A stretch of 64,000 nt of DNA from Ixodes scapularis (GCF_016920785.2 NW_024609879.1:14385145-14449144); one strand, 5' to 3'. Shown: positions 1 through 10,899, counted from the stretch's first letter. Program-made: numbers and translations. The notes: a model not told the origin generated them from the letters alone.

Positions 1-250
1 TTGGTGTCACGTGCTGACCTACACACTAAACATTTTCACACCCATATTGGTGTAAATGGCATGGGTCACAACTCACCCCCTTATTGGTGTCCGGAAACGC
101 CCTAGAAAAAAGGTGTTATTTCTCACATCCTCAAAAACCGGTGTAATTCACTACACACTACACAGAAAGGTGGGATTCTGCTTTAGACCATTTTATTAGG
201 GTGTGATAGCAGCAGTACACCCTTCTTAAAAGGTGTACTGCAGCTAGAAC
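1..250. repeat. Motif-rich end of an element cut by the window edge
   Basis: The core GGTGT and its complement ACACC recur about every 20-40 bases in both orientations, as in subterminal motifs of non-autonomous DNA transposons. A small hairpin lies at 212-241, where GCAGTACACC pairs with GGTGTACTGC. The left boundary is outside the window, so the element cannot be classified. Confidence 0.45.
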
Positions 251-252
251 AG

Positions 253-372
253 CATGGTGAAAAACCTCCGAGACTAGTGACAAAAAATTGGGACAACACA
301 ACACTGTCTCAATGTTTTGAGACGTGTTGTGTTGTCCCAATTTTTTGTCCCTAGTATTGGGTTTTCACCATG
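253..372. repeat. 120-bp hairpin (fold-back)
   Basis: Arms beginning CATGGTGAAAA and ending TTTTCACCATG enclose a long stem. The segment GACAAAAAATTGGGACAACA at about 280 is repeated as its reverse complement near 330-350. The apical loop is short. No coding capacity; it is most likely a fold-back MITE. Confidence 0.8.
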
Positions 373-893
373 ATCCTTCACCAGATCGCCTGCGCAGTAA
401 CTCTCACTTCATTCAGCTAGAAGTAATACTAAATGTGTAACACAGCACTTCATCAAAAGTACTTACGGAGAAACGATTGCTAACAAACTGAAACATGTGG
501 AACACTTTATTTTTTCAATCCAGAAAAACGTGCGTGGATCGTATTCTCTTCCTTCGCGACAAACCAATGTCAAACCTCAAATGCGAGCATTTGTGACATA
601 ATGTTAAGTTTTCGTGACAAAGCTACAAAATTTTTAGAGGCTTAAAATAAATGCACGCAAACTATTAATAAGGCTTTCCTTCGTCTAAACCTACTTTAAT
701 GCTTCCTAGCTCTAGTGACGTAAGCAAACCTCGACAGGTTGGCAGAGACGGAACAACCGGGAGTTGCTTGGGGCGTAAGCGGCAGCCCTTGTTTGTAAAC
801 AGTAAAATGGTCTATTGAGACGGAAGCAGGACTATTACCAAAAGCATGCTTGTAGAGTAATTATAAATAAAACACTGATCTCATGTAATCCTT
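373..893. other. Unassigned sequence
   Basis: AT-rich sequence of about 520 bases. I see no gene, RNA or clear repeat boundary. Confidence 0.5.
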
Positions 894-1071
894 GACAGAT
901 GCATAATCCGATTCGGGCAGCACAGAACAATTAACAAACACAACGTCGAGGATGAAGGCGGTCGCTCACATTCAACGGAACTCTCACGGTCGCCAGTGAG
1001 CAGCTCTCTGTCGTGACAGATGCACAATCCGATTCGGGCAGCGCAAAACTACGCATACACAATGTCGAGGT
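894..1071. repeat. Diverged 121-bp tandem repeat, target of the gypsy insertion
   Basis: The block starting GACAGATGCATAATCCGATT at 894 recurs at 1015 as GACAGATGCACAATCCGATT, a period of 121 bases. The second unit stops at 1071 where the LTR begins and resumes at 8775-8840 beyond the other LTR (TGAAGGCG there, ATGAAGGCG in unit 1). The interrupted unit gives independent proof of the gypsy insertion point. Confidence 0.75.
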
Positions 1072-1428
1072 TGTGGGTGTCCTATTGCCCCTGCCCGCTC
1101 GGACCGCGCTCCGCTCGCTCACCGAGAAACTAGACGACACCAGCCGACAAAAGAAGAGATTTTATAAATACAGTTCTCTGCTGTGCCGGTGGCTTGGCCT
1201 CCCCGGTTGTGGTAGCCGCCGCTGCCTTGCAAGTCTGCCTCGATGGTGCAGGCCCTGGTATCACGTGAAGGTCTGTGTCCGCGACCCCACGATGGAAAGG
1301 CTTCTGTCCTCGAGCTCCGCCGGATTCGACTGCCCCGCCCGTGCTGTCCCGCCCCACCTCTTCCTTTTCCCTTCTTCTCCTCGTCCCTCGCGCCTCGCCC
1401 CACCCTCTCTTCTTCCTCGTCCCCTACA
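1072..1428 (-). repeat. 3' LTR of gypsy 1
   Basis: Direct repeat of 8413-8770. On the plus strand it starts TGTGGGTGTC and ends CCCCTACA, giving TG...CA termini. The flanking AGGT is at 1068-1071. Confidence 0.93.
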
Positions 1429-1442
1429 TCCTCCCCCCTAAA
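1429..1442 (-). promoter_or_regulatory. Polypurine tract of gypsy 1
   Basis: On the minus strand the element reads TTTAGGGGGGAGGA directly before the 3' LTR. This is the expected position and composition of the plus-strand DNA primer. Confidence 0.85.
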
Positions 1443-2157
1443 GCGTCTGGTCCCGGGTACCGAAGGATTGGTGTGTCACCTTCTCAAGCGTCTGGTCCTG
1501 GGTACCGGAGGCAGGAGGTATCGCCTCCTCAAGGAACTCGTCAATGTCTTCCATTACTGTATCTTTGGCAGGAGGTGGAAGCAGTTCGGTTCTAGCCAGT
1601 GTTCGTGGAGCCGGGATTGGTAAAAACGGAGGCTGTTCGGCGGGGGAAGGGTCTGGGGTTGACTCCCCGGTTGTCATTTCCTCGACTAGGGCTTCGTTTG
1701 GGTGTGTTTCGGCTTGGGCGGGACTCAAGGCGGCTGGATTCAGGAGGTCGGGTCGGTTCCTGCGGAGCAACTGTACCGCTGCCGCTATGCAGACGAGGGG
1801 GCCCATTGTCTTTAACATGTCCTTGTGCCGACGACTGGCCTCGTGGATTTCTTGGTGCACAACCGGGACCTGGCATAACCAACAGGGGTTCAGCTGGTCT
1901 TCAGCAAAGGAAAAAGCTGGCAATGTGCGTCCCCTGAAGGGCTGTGGGACCTGGTCGAGGGGTTGGGACGGGGTTGGTCTCGGTTGGCCTCTCCAACGCT
2001 GTCTTGAAACAAAATGGCGGTCTTCTCGCCCGTCGCACGTCGTCCTGGTTGCCACGGTGTGGCAAAGGGGCCTGCGTCCCCTTGGTCTTCCCCTCTCGGT
2101 TCCGTTCACACCGTTCTGCGTTGACTCTGGTTGTCCCCTCGACGTAGCTGGGCTCAC
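1438..2157 (-). CDS. Third ORF of gypsy 1, unknown product
   Basis: A 239-residue open frame lies between the integrase tail and the 3' LTR, and its stop falls inside the polypurine tract. It is Pro/Arg-rich at the N-terminus. Around residues 115-130 there is a hydrophobic stretch (MGPLVCIAAAVQLL), followed by an acidic, Pro-rich tail and a short internal duplication (QDQTLEK / RDQTL) that reflects a ~49-bp DNA repeat at 1443-1540. I do not recognise the protein. There is no signal peptide, furin-type site or obvious transmembrane anchor, so an env call is not supported. It stays open while gag and pol are broken, which could be chance in GC-rich DNA or an accessory ORF. Confidence 0.4.
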   Translation of the reverse strand: MSPATSRGQPESTQNGVNGTERGRPRGRRPLCHTVATRTTCDGREDRHFVSRQRWRGQPRPTPSQPLDQVPQPFRGRTLPAFSFAEDQLNPCWLCQVPVVHQEIHEASRRHKDMLKTMGPLVCIAAAVQLLRRNRPDLLNPAALSPAQAETHPNEALVEEMTTGESTPDPSPAEQPPFLPIPAPRTLARTELLPPPAKDTVMEDIDEFLEEAIPPASGTQDQTLEKVTHQSFGTRDQTL

Positions 2158-2326
2158 CCCGTTCGGAGTAGAAGACTGAGCGGGGGAACCAGCTCCTAGG
2201 AAATGGCGTGGCCGTCTCTACGGTCGACCTCCGCGCGAGTTGAACCCGCCTGATCCATATCGGCTAGCCGAACCGTTTGGGGAAGTGGAGCTCCCCGCGT
2301 CCCACTGCAATGAGCCACCGGCTGGT

Positions 2327-5300
2327 CTATCCCAGGGTCGATAACTCTGTGGGCTGGGCCGGCCAGCCTCTTGCCACCCAGCCTGGCTGCCTCCCAAACC
2401 GGATGGTCTTGTGCCTGATCCCGGTTGACCTCCGGGACGGTAGCCTCCGCGTCGACCTCTCTGGGGTGGCATTCTGGGCAGAAGAAACACAATTAGTAAC
2501 CGTGAAAATATAAATTTCTAGGCCGTAAATTGTAATGCCGGGCAGAACCACTGTCGAGTTCTTCCCCGACAGGTTCATGCACCGTTTGACTGCCGCGCTT
2601 ACAGCGCCTTGTGGGTTGCACATCACAAACGCCCGGGACAAGGAGTTCCTCGTCCCCTTGTGTGCGTTCTCGTTCATCGTCATCCCGATCACGAAGATGG
2701 TACTTTTAAGGTCTGTGATGTGAACCGGGCCAGACTCCTCGTTCGTATTTTGCCGAGCAAGCCTGTAGGTAAGACGTGACTGTCGTGCCTTTACCACGTA
2801 GGGCCCTTCCCACTTCGGAGCAAGTGAGGCTGCGAATCCGCTCGCTGCATTGCTCAAAGGATGGGTTCTCCTAAGGACCATGTCCCCCTCCTTGTATTCC
2901 AAGTGACGATGACTCTTATCGTACTGGGCAGCCTGCTCGATCCTTGCGGCATCGAGATTCTCTTTAGTGTCGTGCATTGCGCTCGCCAAGCGGTTCTTTA
3001 ATTCTACCGTGTATTTAGAAAGTAAACGCTCTAGTGGTGCTTGGTTGTTTCGTAATCCGTTCTCTAGCGGAGACGGTAGTTCTTTACCCAAGTTTAGAAG
3101 CGCTGGCGTGAACCCAGTCGATCTGTTCACAGTCGTCCGGATGGCGAAGTCCATCTCGCTGACGTACTGATCCCAGTCCCGGTGTCTCTCTGTTAGCGCG
3201 GTCAACATGCTCTTCAAGTTCCGATTCACTCTTTCAGTGATATTAGCCTGAGGATGGTATGGTGTTGTCCTCCTGTGTTTTATGTTTAGCGCCAAGCAGG
3301 AGTCAGTGAACAATTTGATGGTAAAATTACAAGTATTATTGCTGATGAGACACGTTTGTGTGCCGAAACGCATGAAAGTTTCCAACAACTTTTCCCAGAT
3401 GCGCTCCGAAACCAGCTTCCTTAGCGGGTGTAACTCCACCCATTTTGAGAAATGATCGGTTATTACTAATAAATACTGGTTCCCACGGGGACTTTTTGGA
3501 AGTGGGCCGATGATGTCGCAAGCAACCATCTCCCACGGGTAGTGACTCACTACAGGCTGCATCAGGCCTGGGGGCTTTCCCCCTCGCGGCTTCGCTTTCT
3601 GGCAGGCTGGACAGCTACGAGCGTATCGGAGTGTGTCCTGTCTCATCCCCGGCCAGGTCGCGACGCGACATAACTTTTGAAAAGTCTTGCTGCCGCTGCC
3701 ATGACCAGCCAAAGCCGAGTCGTGGAAGTATCCGATAAACCGCCTCCGTAGCCTCCTAGGATTCACCACCCTGAACGGAGAGTCGTTCCCCTCCGCGTCG
3801 TCGATTGTTGGAATGTAGCGGAGCAATAAGCCGTCTCGACCCAGCAGGTATGAATCAATATGTTCGTTAAATTCACCGCCAGCGTTCCCGGTGTTGCTTG
3901 CCATTTCCGCAATTTTCCCCAACACCCGCTGACAAAAACCATCTGTCTTTTGGGCCTCGACAAGCTCTTCCTTGCTCACCACTTCACCCCAAGCCACGAT
4001 CCTCTGTTCCCTCGTGCGGCCTCCTAACACTGCGTCGAGCTCCTGTTGCATCGATCCCTTCCCGCTGTCTCGCTTATGAGCGGCCGCGCGGGAAGCTTGT
4101 CTCTCGCAATCCCCTGGTTGCGTCTCCTCCTTCCAACCACTATCATGGGGCGCCCGAGAAAGTGCGTCTGCAAGCTTGTTGGTGGAGCCCTTTCGGTACT
4201 CGACAGTATAGGAGTATCGCTGCAAAGTGAGTGCCCACCGAGCTAACCTCCCCGCCGGCTCTTTCAACCTTTGAATCCAGGTGAGAGCGGCGTGGTCTGT
4301 CTGAATGACGAAGGTGGTCCCGTCTAAATACAGGTCGAATTTCTTTAGAGCAAACATGACGGCCAGCCCCTCCTTCTCCGTCACGCTATAATTGCGTTCT
4401 GGCGGTGTAAGGGTTCGGCTGGCGAATGCCACCGGGCGCAGCTGTCCGTCATGTTCTTGCAATAACACCGCACCGACGCCGTAGTCGCTCGCGTCTGTCT
4501 GTACCACGAACGGACGGTTAAGGTCTGGCAGGCACAGACTGGCTGTATCTGCTATCGCCTTCGTGAGTGAAGAGAAGGCTACCTCTTGTTCTCGGCCCCA
4601 GGCCCACTTGGAGCCTTTGTGGAGCAGCAGGTGCAATGGTTGGGCGAGTCGAGCGCACCCTGGGATAAACTGCCGATAGAAACCGACCATTCCGAGGAAC
4701 CTTTGAAGGCTTTTCCCGTCATGCGGTGTTGGATAATCAAGAATGGCCCTCAACTTATCCTCACTCGGCCTCAAGGTGCCCTCATCTACATTAAAACCTG
4801 GGAGATTAATTCTTGAGGCCGCGAGCTGCACCTTTTTTGGATTGATCGTTAGTCCCGCCTTGCTCATCCTACTTAAGATAATCTCAAGGTGTGCTAGGTG
4901 CTCTTCGAACGACTTTGAGAATATCACAACGTCGTCCATGTACGCCATTGCAAAGTTAAACTTCGCGTCCGCCAGCACGATGTCCATAAGCCGTTGGAAA
5001 CTCGATGGTGAGTTAGACAATTCAAACGGAAGGCGGATAAACTCAAACAGACCCCTGTGACAGGTGAACGCTGTCTTCTGGACATCGTCTGGTGCTACCT
5101 GGATCTGCAAAAAAACTCTACTGCAATCCAATGTAGTGAAAACCCTCGCGCTACCCAACGAGTACATGATGGACTCAATAGATGGGAAGGGATATGAATC
5201 CCTTCGTGTCACCTCGTTAAGTCGGCGGTAGTCAACGCAGAGGCGAGCGGTACCGTCCTTTTTTGGCGCTAACACTACCGGAAAAGCACAGGGGCTCTGT

Positions 5301-5497
5301 GAAGGCCGCACGGCTCTTGTGTCTATCGTTTCATCGAGAGCCTTATCTAGGGGAGCTCGCTTGTGCGCACTCAGCGGTCTGGGATTACAACCCCATGGTC
5401 TAGCATCTCCTGTGTCAATTCTGTGTTGCAAAATATTTGTAAGTCCTGGCCTCTCGGTAAACATAGCTGCGTGTCGATGCAGGGCGTCTGCTAACCT
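2327..5497 (-). pseudogene. pol: Gypsy 1 pol: reverse transcriptase, RNase H, integrase
   Basis: An open frame from 5464 to 2327 encodes RT, RNase H and integrase in Ty3/gypsy order. RT has YMDD at residues 175-178. RNase H follows with VQTDAS near 321-326. Integrase has an H-H-C-C zinc finger near 581-621 (SCPACQKAK), then catalytic D650 in VACDIIGP and E744 in ITERVNR. The second catalytic position in LISNN (residue 709, codon 3340-3338) is Asn instead of Asp, so strand transfer should be dead. RT also reads LPFELSNSP where the family usually has PFGL. The family core ends near residue 920; the last ~125 residues match nothing I know and may be a frameshifted tail. Confidence 0.92.
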
Positions 5498-5500
5498 ACG
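5498..5500 (-). other. In-frame TGA separating protease from RT
   Basis: The protease frame (6040-5501) and the RT frame are the same frame, parted by this single TGA. It could be a CGA-to-TGA mutation or a programmed readthrough codon. Given the other lesions, mutation is more likely. Confidence 0.7.
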
Positions 5501-6079
5501 TCATTGTTCTTCCGGCCCGTTGTAAGAAGCGACAATCGCTTGAACGTTTCCCGATACGACTCGTGCAGCTAGTGTTTGCTCCTCTCGTGATCCGACGAGT
5601 GAGCGTTCTGTGTCCTGACCGAAACTCGGTGGGACGGAAAAGGGGATAAGGGGAGTCAACGGATTATTGTGGTACCCGTTATTCTTCAAGTCTATGATAA
5701 TCCCCTCCCGGCAGACGAAGTCCTGTCCTAAGATCACAGGGATTTGCATGCCTGGCAGATAGAGAAAACGCTGCCTCCTTCGTCTGCCGTCGAGGCTAAG
5801 GTGAAGGCGTATTGCGCTTTGTGCCCTAGCCGATCCTGCTGCTAAACGCAGCGTGGTGGAAACTTCCCGCACGTGAAGTGCTCGTCGGCGACAGTCTTCG
5901 TAGACTCTGTCGCCGATTAGGGAAAGAGTCAAACCGGTGTCAATTAGTGCGTAGTAAATGTTACCACCGATCTCGACGCGCATGTACGGCCCCTTCTCAG
6001 ATGTCAAACCCTGAGTCCGACATGCCGACGGGGCAAACACCGACCTGTCGCTGACCGCAACTCCAGCCCCGTTGGCAGA
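5501..6079 (-). pseudogene. pol: Gypsy 1 aspartic protease
   Basis: The frame contains the retropepsin active site ALIDTG followed by LTLSLI, and the C-terminal flap-associated motif VILGQDF. It has the usual size and lies just upstream of RT. The hAT-like MITE and its target duplication (6080-7005) cut it from gag. In an intact element it would mature Gag and Pol. Confidence 0.85.
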
Positions 6080-6087
6080 CTGATGAG

Positions 6088-6997
6088 CAGTGTTGCCAAT
6101 TTAGCGGTTTTCCCGCTAAACTTAGCGGTTTTTGGTTCTTTTTAGCGGGATAAATTATTGTTTTGCGGGCGGCGGGATTTTTAGCCGGTTTATGTAACCT
6201 TGGCGGTTTTTTAGCGCTATAGAAGTTATATCGATTTACTGTCAGCTATGCACCTTTTATATGCCACAGTCGTCTTCGCTTACTCTCAGTAATGTTCTGG
6301 TTTGTGAGAGTAACGCCTGTGACGTCACCAAAACATTAAGTCGAGTACGCTCAAAAGTTTAGAAAAGACTGGAGGTTCCTGGTGATAGCAGACGAGCTAG
6401 GTGCCGCTATTTCGAAACAGAACTATCTGCGAAGAATGTGGATTTGGTCGCGCACGGTGCAACGAAGAAGCATGTTTCGGTCGCTGCACCTTTCTCCTCT
6501 GGTAGCAGACGACTCTACGAGTTGAACCGGTGTTACCGCTCATTCACAATGGAAGCGGATCCGCGTTCGCAAAGCGGTTGCGAACGCGGTTGCAATAGCA
6601 CTGGATCTTTATACAACCGCGTCCGCAACCGCTTTGCGAACGCGGATCCGCTTCCAGTGTGAATGAGCGGTTACTAATTAGTAGTCACGCATTGCTGGAA
6701 GGCCCCTTCCCATGTTCGTATGCGTTCACTCTGCAATTTTGGCTTCGTATCACCTGGGTAGAAATCAGTGACACTGGGTGAACTGTGGCGTGGCGTGACA
6801 GATTTCTAGTCAAAACAAAAGGAAAGCTTTCATTCAGATGGCATTGATATGATCTTTACTGTTATTATACCTCTGTCAAGAATTAAAGCAAAAAAAAGTC
6901 TAAAAAATCGTTTTGCGCTGTGTTTTGAATTTAGCGGTTTTTTAGCGGTTTTCGGGATTCCGACTGCGGGTTTTCAATTTTTGAGTTGGCAACACCG
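6088..6997. mobile_element. 910-bp hAT-like MITE inside gypsy 1
   Basis: The 8-bp direct repeat CTGATGAG is present at 6080-6087 and 6998-7005. Terminal inverted repeats are CAGTGTTGCCAA at the left and CGGTGTTGCCAA as the complement of the right. An 8-bp duplication with CA(G)NG-type ends fits the hAT superfamily. Subterminal copies of TAGCGGTTTT occur at both ends. It has no transposase, so it is non-autonomous. It inserted after gypsy 1, between the gag zinc knuckle and protease. Confidence 0.9.
6533..6673. repeat. Fold-back nested inside the hAT-like MITE
   Basis: Two ~60-bp arms, beginning TTACCGCTCATTCACA and ending TGTGAATGAGCGGTTA, are nearly perfect reverse complements around a ~20-base loop. 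The arms contain GGATCCGCGTTCGCAAAG and its complement. This is a third level of nesting: fold-back in MITE in gypsy. Confidence 0.85.
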
Positions 6998-7005
6998 CTG
7001 ATGAG

Positions 7006-8274
7006 GGGTCTCGGCAGCGGCCGGCAACCGCGAGTCGGGAAGTCCAATTAGTGGCGCCGGCCTCTCCCGTTTCCCTGAGACCCATGGGGGGGGAGCTGCC
7101 GTCCATGTGCACTGACGCTTGATATGCCCAAGCTGATTGCGTTTAAAGCACCTGACCTGACTTCTGTCATTGTGTGCTGGGTGTCCGCCATTACCAACCC
7201 GCGATGCAGTGTCATGCCGAGGGTCATTGTAGTTCCCGCGACCCTCGTAATGATCCGCGACTCCGCGGTGGTCGGCTGTGCCGTCTCCCCTACGGGGATG
7301 CACCCTGGAAGAGCCCACGTCAGCTGCTCTGCGCCTCTGTTCAAAAGCGAAGGGATCTAAGGCGCGGGGCACAGCAGTTTCGCCACTCCTGCGTCCTGTA
7401 ACGGCTACGTACGGCGTACGTGGGTCGTCGCAAGCTCCCGTCCCTCGTCCTGTCCAGGCGCAACCCGGCTCCAGAGATTCCTCTGCGCGTGGAGGGGGCG
7501 ATACTGTAGCTCGGCGAGCAAGCCCGCCTGAACGGTTCGCGCTCCTCTGGCAAGCGTTTCTAGGTTAACAAAATCGCGTCCACGCAGGTAGGCTCTCAAC
7601 CTAGGGTGACACTGGCGGATTGCCCTAGCTACCTTTTCTGCGTCGGACGCTGCAGGCTCAGCCCTCGAGTAGAGCTCTTGTAATGCGCGGACGTACTCCA
7701 CGAGGCTCTCGTCCGGGTGCTGAGTGCGGCTAGCCAATTCGTCCCTGATCCGCATCTCATAGTCGGGAGGTAAACATTCCTTTGTGAATCGCACCCGAAA
7801 ATCTGCCATTGTCCGGACCGGTCTTTGCAGCCGCCTCCAGCGCGCGGCGTCGCCCGTCAATGCGATCGGGACGATCTGCGTCAAGGCCGTTACGTCCGAT
7901 GCCCCCAACGCGACAATGTATGCGTCCAAGTCCTGAAGAAAATCGTGCACCGATTTGCCATCTGAGTATCCCGAGTAACTCGGGGTGGGCACGCTTAACC
8001 GCGGACGGGGCACGGACATCGGTGCGGCGTTCGCGACTCTTGGGGCTGTCCCCATTTGTCGCGAAAACGTCTCGAACATCGCCGTCATGGAACGTAGAAG
8101 TTCGCTGGCGTCTCCCGCGCCTGTCGCCGCAGTCGTGGGCAAAGTCCCGGCCCCCGGCGTCGCTGCGCCGTCCGCCTGTGCATTCGCGCATTCTTGCGCA
8201 CCTGCAGCGACGTCTGACACCGCCTGGACATCTCTCTCGGTCGGGACGCCCTTATTCCGAGCTGACCTTGACAT
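7006..8274 (-). pseudogene. gag: Gypsy 1 gag (capsid and zinc knuckle), frameshifted
   Basis: The frame from 8274 to 7405 encodes 289 residues with a retrotransposon Gag core (FLQDLDAYIVAL, then TQHPDESLVEYVRALQELYS). A stop after VRRT is bypassed by a frameshift near 7405-7415, and the frame ending near 7006 carries the nucleocapsid knuckle CFKRNQLGHIKRQC. The second zinc ligand is Arg instead of Cys (CX2C broken). The start ATG at 8274 follows a ~138-base leader after the primer-binding site. In a live element it would form the particle. Confidence 0.88.
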
Positions 8275-8390
8275 CGTTAGTGTCTAACTAACACTCAACG
8301 GGCTTGGGTGGAAACTTCCGTCCAAAAAGAGAACGAGGCGCAATGTGTGCGGCCTCCCGTGACGAACAGGAGCAGCGGCAATCCGATCGG

Positions 8391-8407
8391 CCCTACGTTG
8401 GCCGCCA
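8391..8407 (-). promoter_or_regulatory. Primer-binding site of gypsy 1 (tRNA-Lys-like)
   Basis: The minus strand reads TGGCGGCCAACGTAGGG five bases inside the 5' LTR. It differs at two positions from the classical tRNA-Lys(1,2) site TGGCGCCCAACGTGGGG. Confidence 0.75.
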
Positions 8408-8412
8408 ATTTA

Positions 8413-8770
8413 TGTGGGTGTCTTATTGCCCCTGCCCGCTCGGACCGCGCTCCGCTCGCTCACCGAGAAACCAGACGACACCAGCCGACAAAAGAAGAGG
8501 TTTTATAAATACAGTTCTCTGCTGTGCCGGTGGCTTGGCCTCCCCGGTTGTGGTGGCCGCCGCTGCCTTGCAAGTCTGCCTCGATGGTGCAGGCCCTGGT
8601 ATCACGTGAAGGTCTGGGTCCGCGACCCCGCGATGGAAAGGCTTCTGCCCTCGAGCTCCGCCGGATTCGACTGCCCCGCCCGTGCTGTCCCGCCCCACCT
8701 CTTCCTTTTCCCTTCTTCTTCTCGTCCCTCGCGCCTCGCCCTATGCATCTCTTCTTCCTCGTCCCCTACA
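8413..8770 (-). repeat. 5' LTR of gypsy 1
   Basis: Near copy of 1072-1428 with the same TG...CA ends, followed by AGGT at 8771-8774. Confidence 0.93.
8501..8510 (-). promoter_or_regulatory. Candidate TATA box in the 5' LTR
   Basis: On the minus strand the LTR reads ATTTATAAAA about 90 bases before its 3' end, a plausible core promoter placing a start near 8475. The same motif is in the 3' LTR. Confidence 0.35.
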
Positions 8771-8841
8771 AGGTTGAAGGCGATCGATCATAATCAGCCG
8801 AAGTCTCGCGACCGGCGACGAGCAGTTCTTTGTCGAGATGC

Positions 8842-9695
8842 GTCCAACAAGCACAGCACAATAATTCCATTGACTCCGACGAAATTCACGACCATAACCA
8901 AAAAGTTCGTATGACCGTAATCCGGCCGTCCAAGACGAAAAATCACGGCTGCGACTGCAGCGCACGAGAAACAGGAGAACACTGACGCCTGACGGGCGTT
9001 TGTTAGAAACCGGGCCTACGTGGCCCCTACAACTCACCATAACTTGGAATCCGGCAAAGACTTCGGCCCCAGTGAGCCCATCAGCGCGTCAGAACGAGTC
9101 ACGTGCCAAATTTTCGTCCAAGCGTCATTGTCCTACGGAGAGTGGTCACGTGTTACGCACCACCCCTCTGATTTGCTAGAAGCGGCCTTCGCACTCGCTC
9201 ACAGCCACACGAAGACACAAAAGGAGGTGTGGAGGCTTATCAAAAGACGAGGTCAAAGGGGGTGGACAAAGCAGCTAATATCCCTCTGCTGCTTTGTATA
9301 GGCCACCTGCGCTGCCAGGGGTCGCAAAATGGGACACGTCAGGACTTGCGTAAGCAGTATAGCGTGCGTGCTCTGATGCCAACCGCTAAATCACAAAATA
9401 AATAACACAAAACAAATTCGAACGCATGAAACAAGTTATGCAATTTCACGCGTACCAAAAAGAAAAAAACGAAAAAAAAAAAGCGTCGGGAGGCTAGATA
9501 TTTTTTGCGTCACCAAGCAGAGATAAGAGTCGCGTACCCTAGCGGGGGTGTCATAAATTCGGCACTTTTGGTTTTCTTGCGGCATTGTTTCTTCAGAACT
9601 ACACAGAAAGATAAAAAAAAACTCCGTGAAGTTGCATAAGTAATGCGACGCCCAGTCAGGCGGTTGGCTTGACGGCCAGTTTCTGCTTGGGAACA
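8842..9695. other. Unassigned flank
   Basis: Mixed sequence with short open frames that resemble nothing known. There is an A-rich stretch at 9460-9485. Confidence 0.4.
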
Positions 9696-10185
9696 TCATT
9701 CGCTTAATAACTGGTCACAATCAAGAGCCTGTGCCTTTTTGACTGCATCGTCTATAATTGGTACAGGGTACTTCTGTTCTTTTATTACTTCGTGTAATTG
9801 GTTGGTGTTGGCTTTCAAGCCGTCGTTGGTTGAACACACGGATTTAAACCCGTGTGCCTGACTATAAGCTATACTGGTTTTGCAAGGGCGAGGGTAGCAA
9901 CTGTCGAAGTGCAAATATATTTTCGGTCAATCGGCTTTCAATAGAGTTGAGTGACTAGTTTTATGCCGTAAATTATTACCCTGAGGTCTAGAAAATTAAG
10001 TTCGGTTTTGTACTAATTGTGAGTAAAGCTAGTAGAAGGGTGCGCGGACTTAAAAATTCGATAAAGCTAAGCAGCGCTCCCTCTTGGTGTGGCCAGATTA
10101 TGAATGTATCATCAATATATCTTTTATAAAGCATCTGTTGAAGGGGACAGCTTAAAAGAAAATTAAATTTTATATTGTGGCGCAT
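9696..10185 (-). pseudogene. Penelope-like element reverse transcriptase fragment (left)
   Basis: The upstream frame (10185-9988) contains YKRYIDDTFIIW, the Penelope-type RT catalytic block, followed after a frameshift by TELNFLDLRV. The downstream frame (9914-9696) begins HFDSCYPRPCKTSIAYSQA, the conserved Penelope block usually written SCHPRH-KTSIPYSQ. Order and strand are consistent with one element. Stops and a frameshift make it a relic; no GIY-YIG endonuclease is visible downstream. Confidence 0.82.
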
Positions 10186-10899
10186 GCGATTAGCAGTGCG
10201 TGGGCCAGGCGATGAGAAATTTACGGATTAGATTCAATATTCATGGAGCACATAACAAATTCCTTCCCGAACTCCCCCTCTCAAAATATATTGAATTCTC
10301 GCACACTCATTCGATAAACTCGAGGTGACATTTCTAGAATCTGGTTTTAAAACTAACCAAGATCGCGGAAGGAGGGGGTAATTTAATATACAAGTTCAAC
10401 ACTATTAAAGTTGGTATCAATGATCACCCTGGAGTAAGGACATCCATGCATACAATGAACACACCATAACCAGTCATATCGATCTAAAGGGTCAAAATAA
10501 CTCCTCGTCCTTTCCGTCTTGAAGATTATTACTTGTGGAGTCTTTTATGGGCAATCGCCGTGTTGTGCCTGCTTTCTGGGGCACGCCTCTAACATCTTTT
10601 CGAAACTTTGGCAGCTGTACCGGCTTAGGCTTTACTTCCGTGGTGTTTCGCACTCGTTTATATTATTTGCATAATTCAGAACCCGGTAGCCTTAAGAATA
10701 CTTTGTTTCCCCGACTCCTTGCGCTGTTTGTCGACGAGGCGATGGCCGTCCAGCTGCGCTTACTTGTACAGGGTACGATTCATTGTCTGTGTAACCTGCT
10801 GCTTGGGTTTATTTTCGCCGTTTATTAAGTGTCAGTGCCTACAGTTCGCACCACCTTGTTATAAATTGGCTTGCGTTTTTATTAAAAAGTGATTTATGA
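10186..10899. other. Unassigned AT-rich stretch
   Basis: No convincing coding or repeat structure. Confidence 0.4.

Larger units (their letters stand above)
1072..8770 (-). mobile_element. Ty3/gypsy LTR retrotransposon 1, complete but inactive
   Basis: Two LTRs of about 357 bp with TG...CA ends flank a gag-PR-RT-RNaseH-IN interior on the minus strand. A 4-bp target duplication AGGT lies at 1068-1071 and 8771-8774. A primer-binding site and a polypurine tract abut the LTRs. The LTRs differ at about nine bases plus one small block, so the insertion is not recent. Breaks seen: a gag frameshift, a lost zinc-knuckle Cys, TGA between PR and RT, Asn at a catalytic integrase Asp, and a 910-bp hAT-like MITE between gag and PR. 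Removing the MITE leaves about 6.8 kb. Confidence 0.95.

Noticed and set aside
1013..1441. 142-residue open frame
   Set aside because: It lies within the 3' LTR of gypsy 1 and its mirror exists in the other LTR (8414-8914). GC-rich LTR sequence, not a gene.
1438..2157. Envelope gene making gypsy 1 an errantivirus
   Set aside because: No signal peptide, cleavage site or transmembrane anchor; only the position fits.
10535..10828. 97-residue host gene
   Set aside because: Between retroelement relics, no similarity, ordinary chance length.
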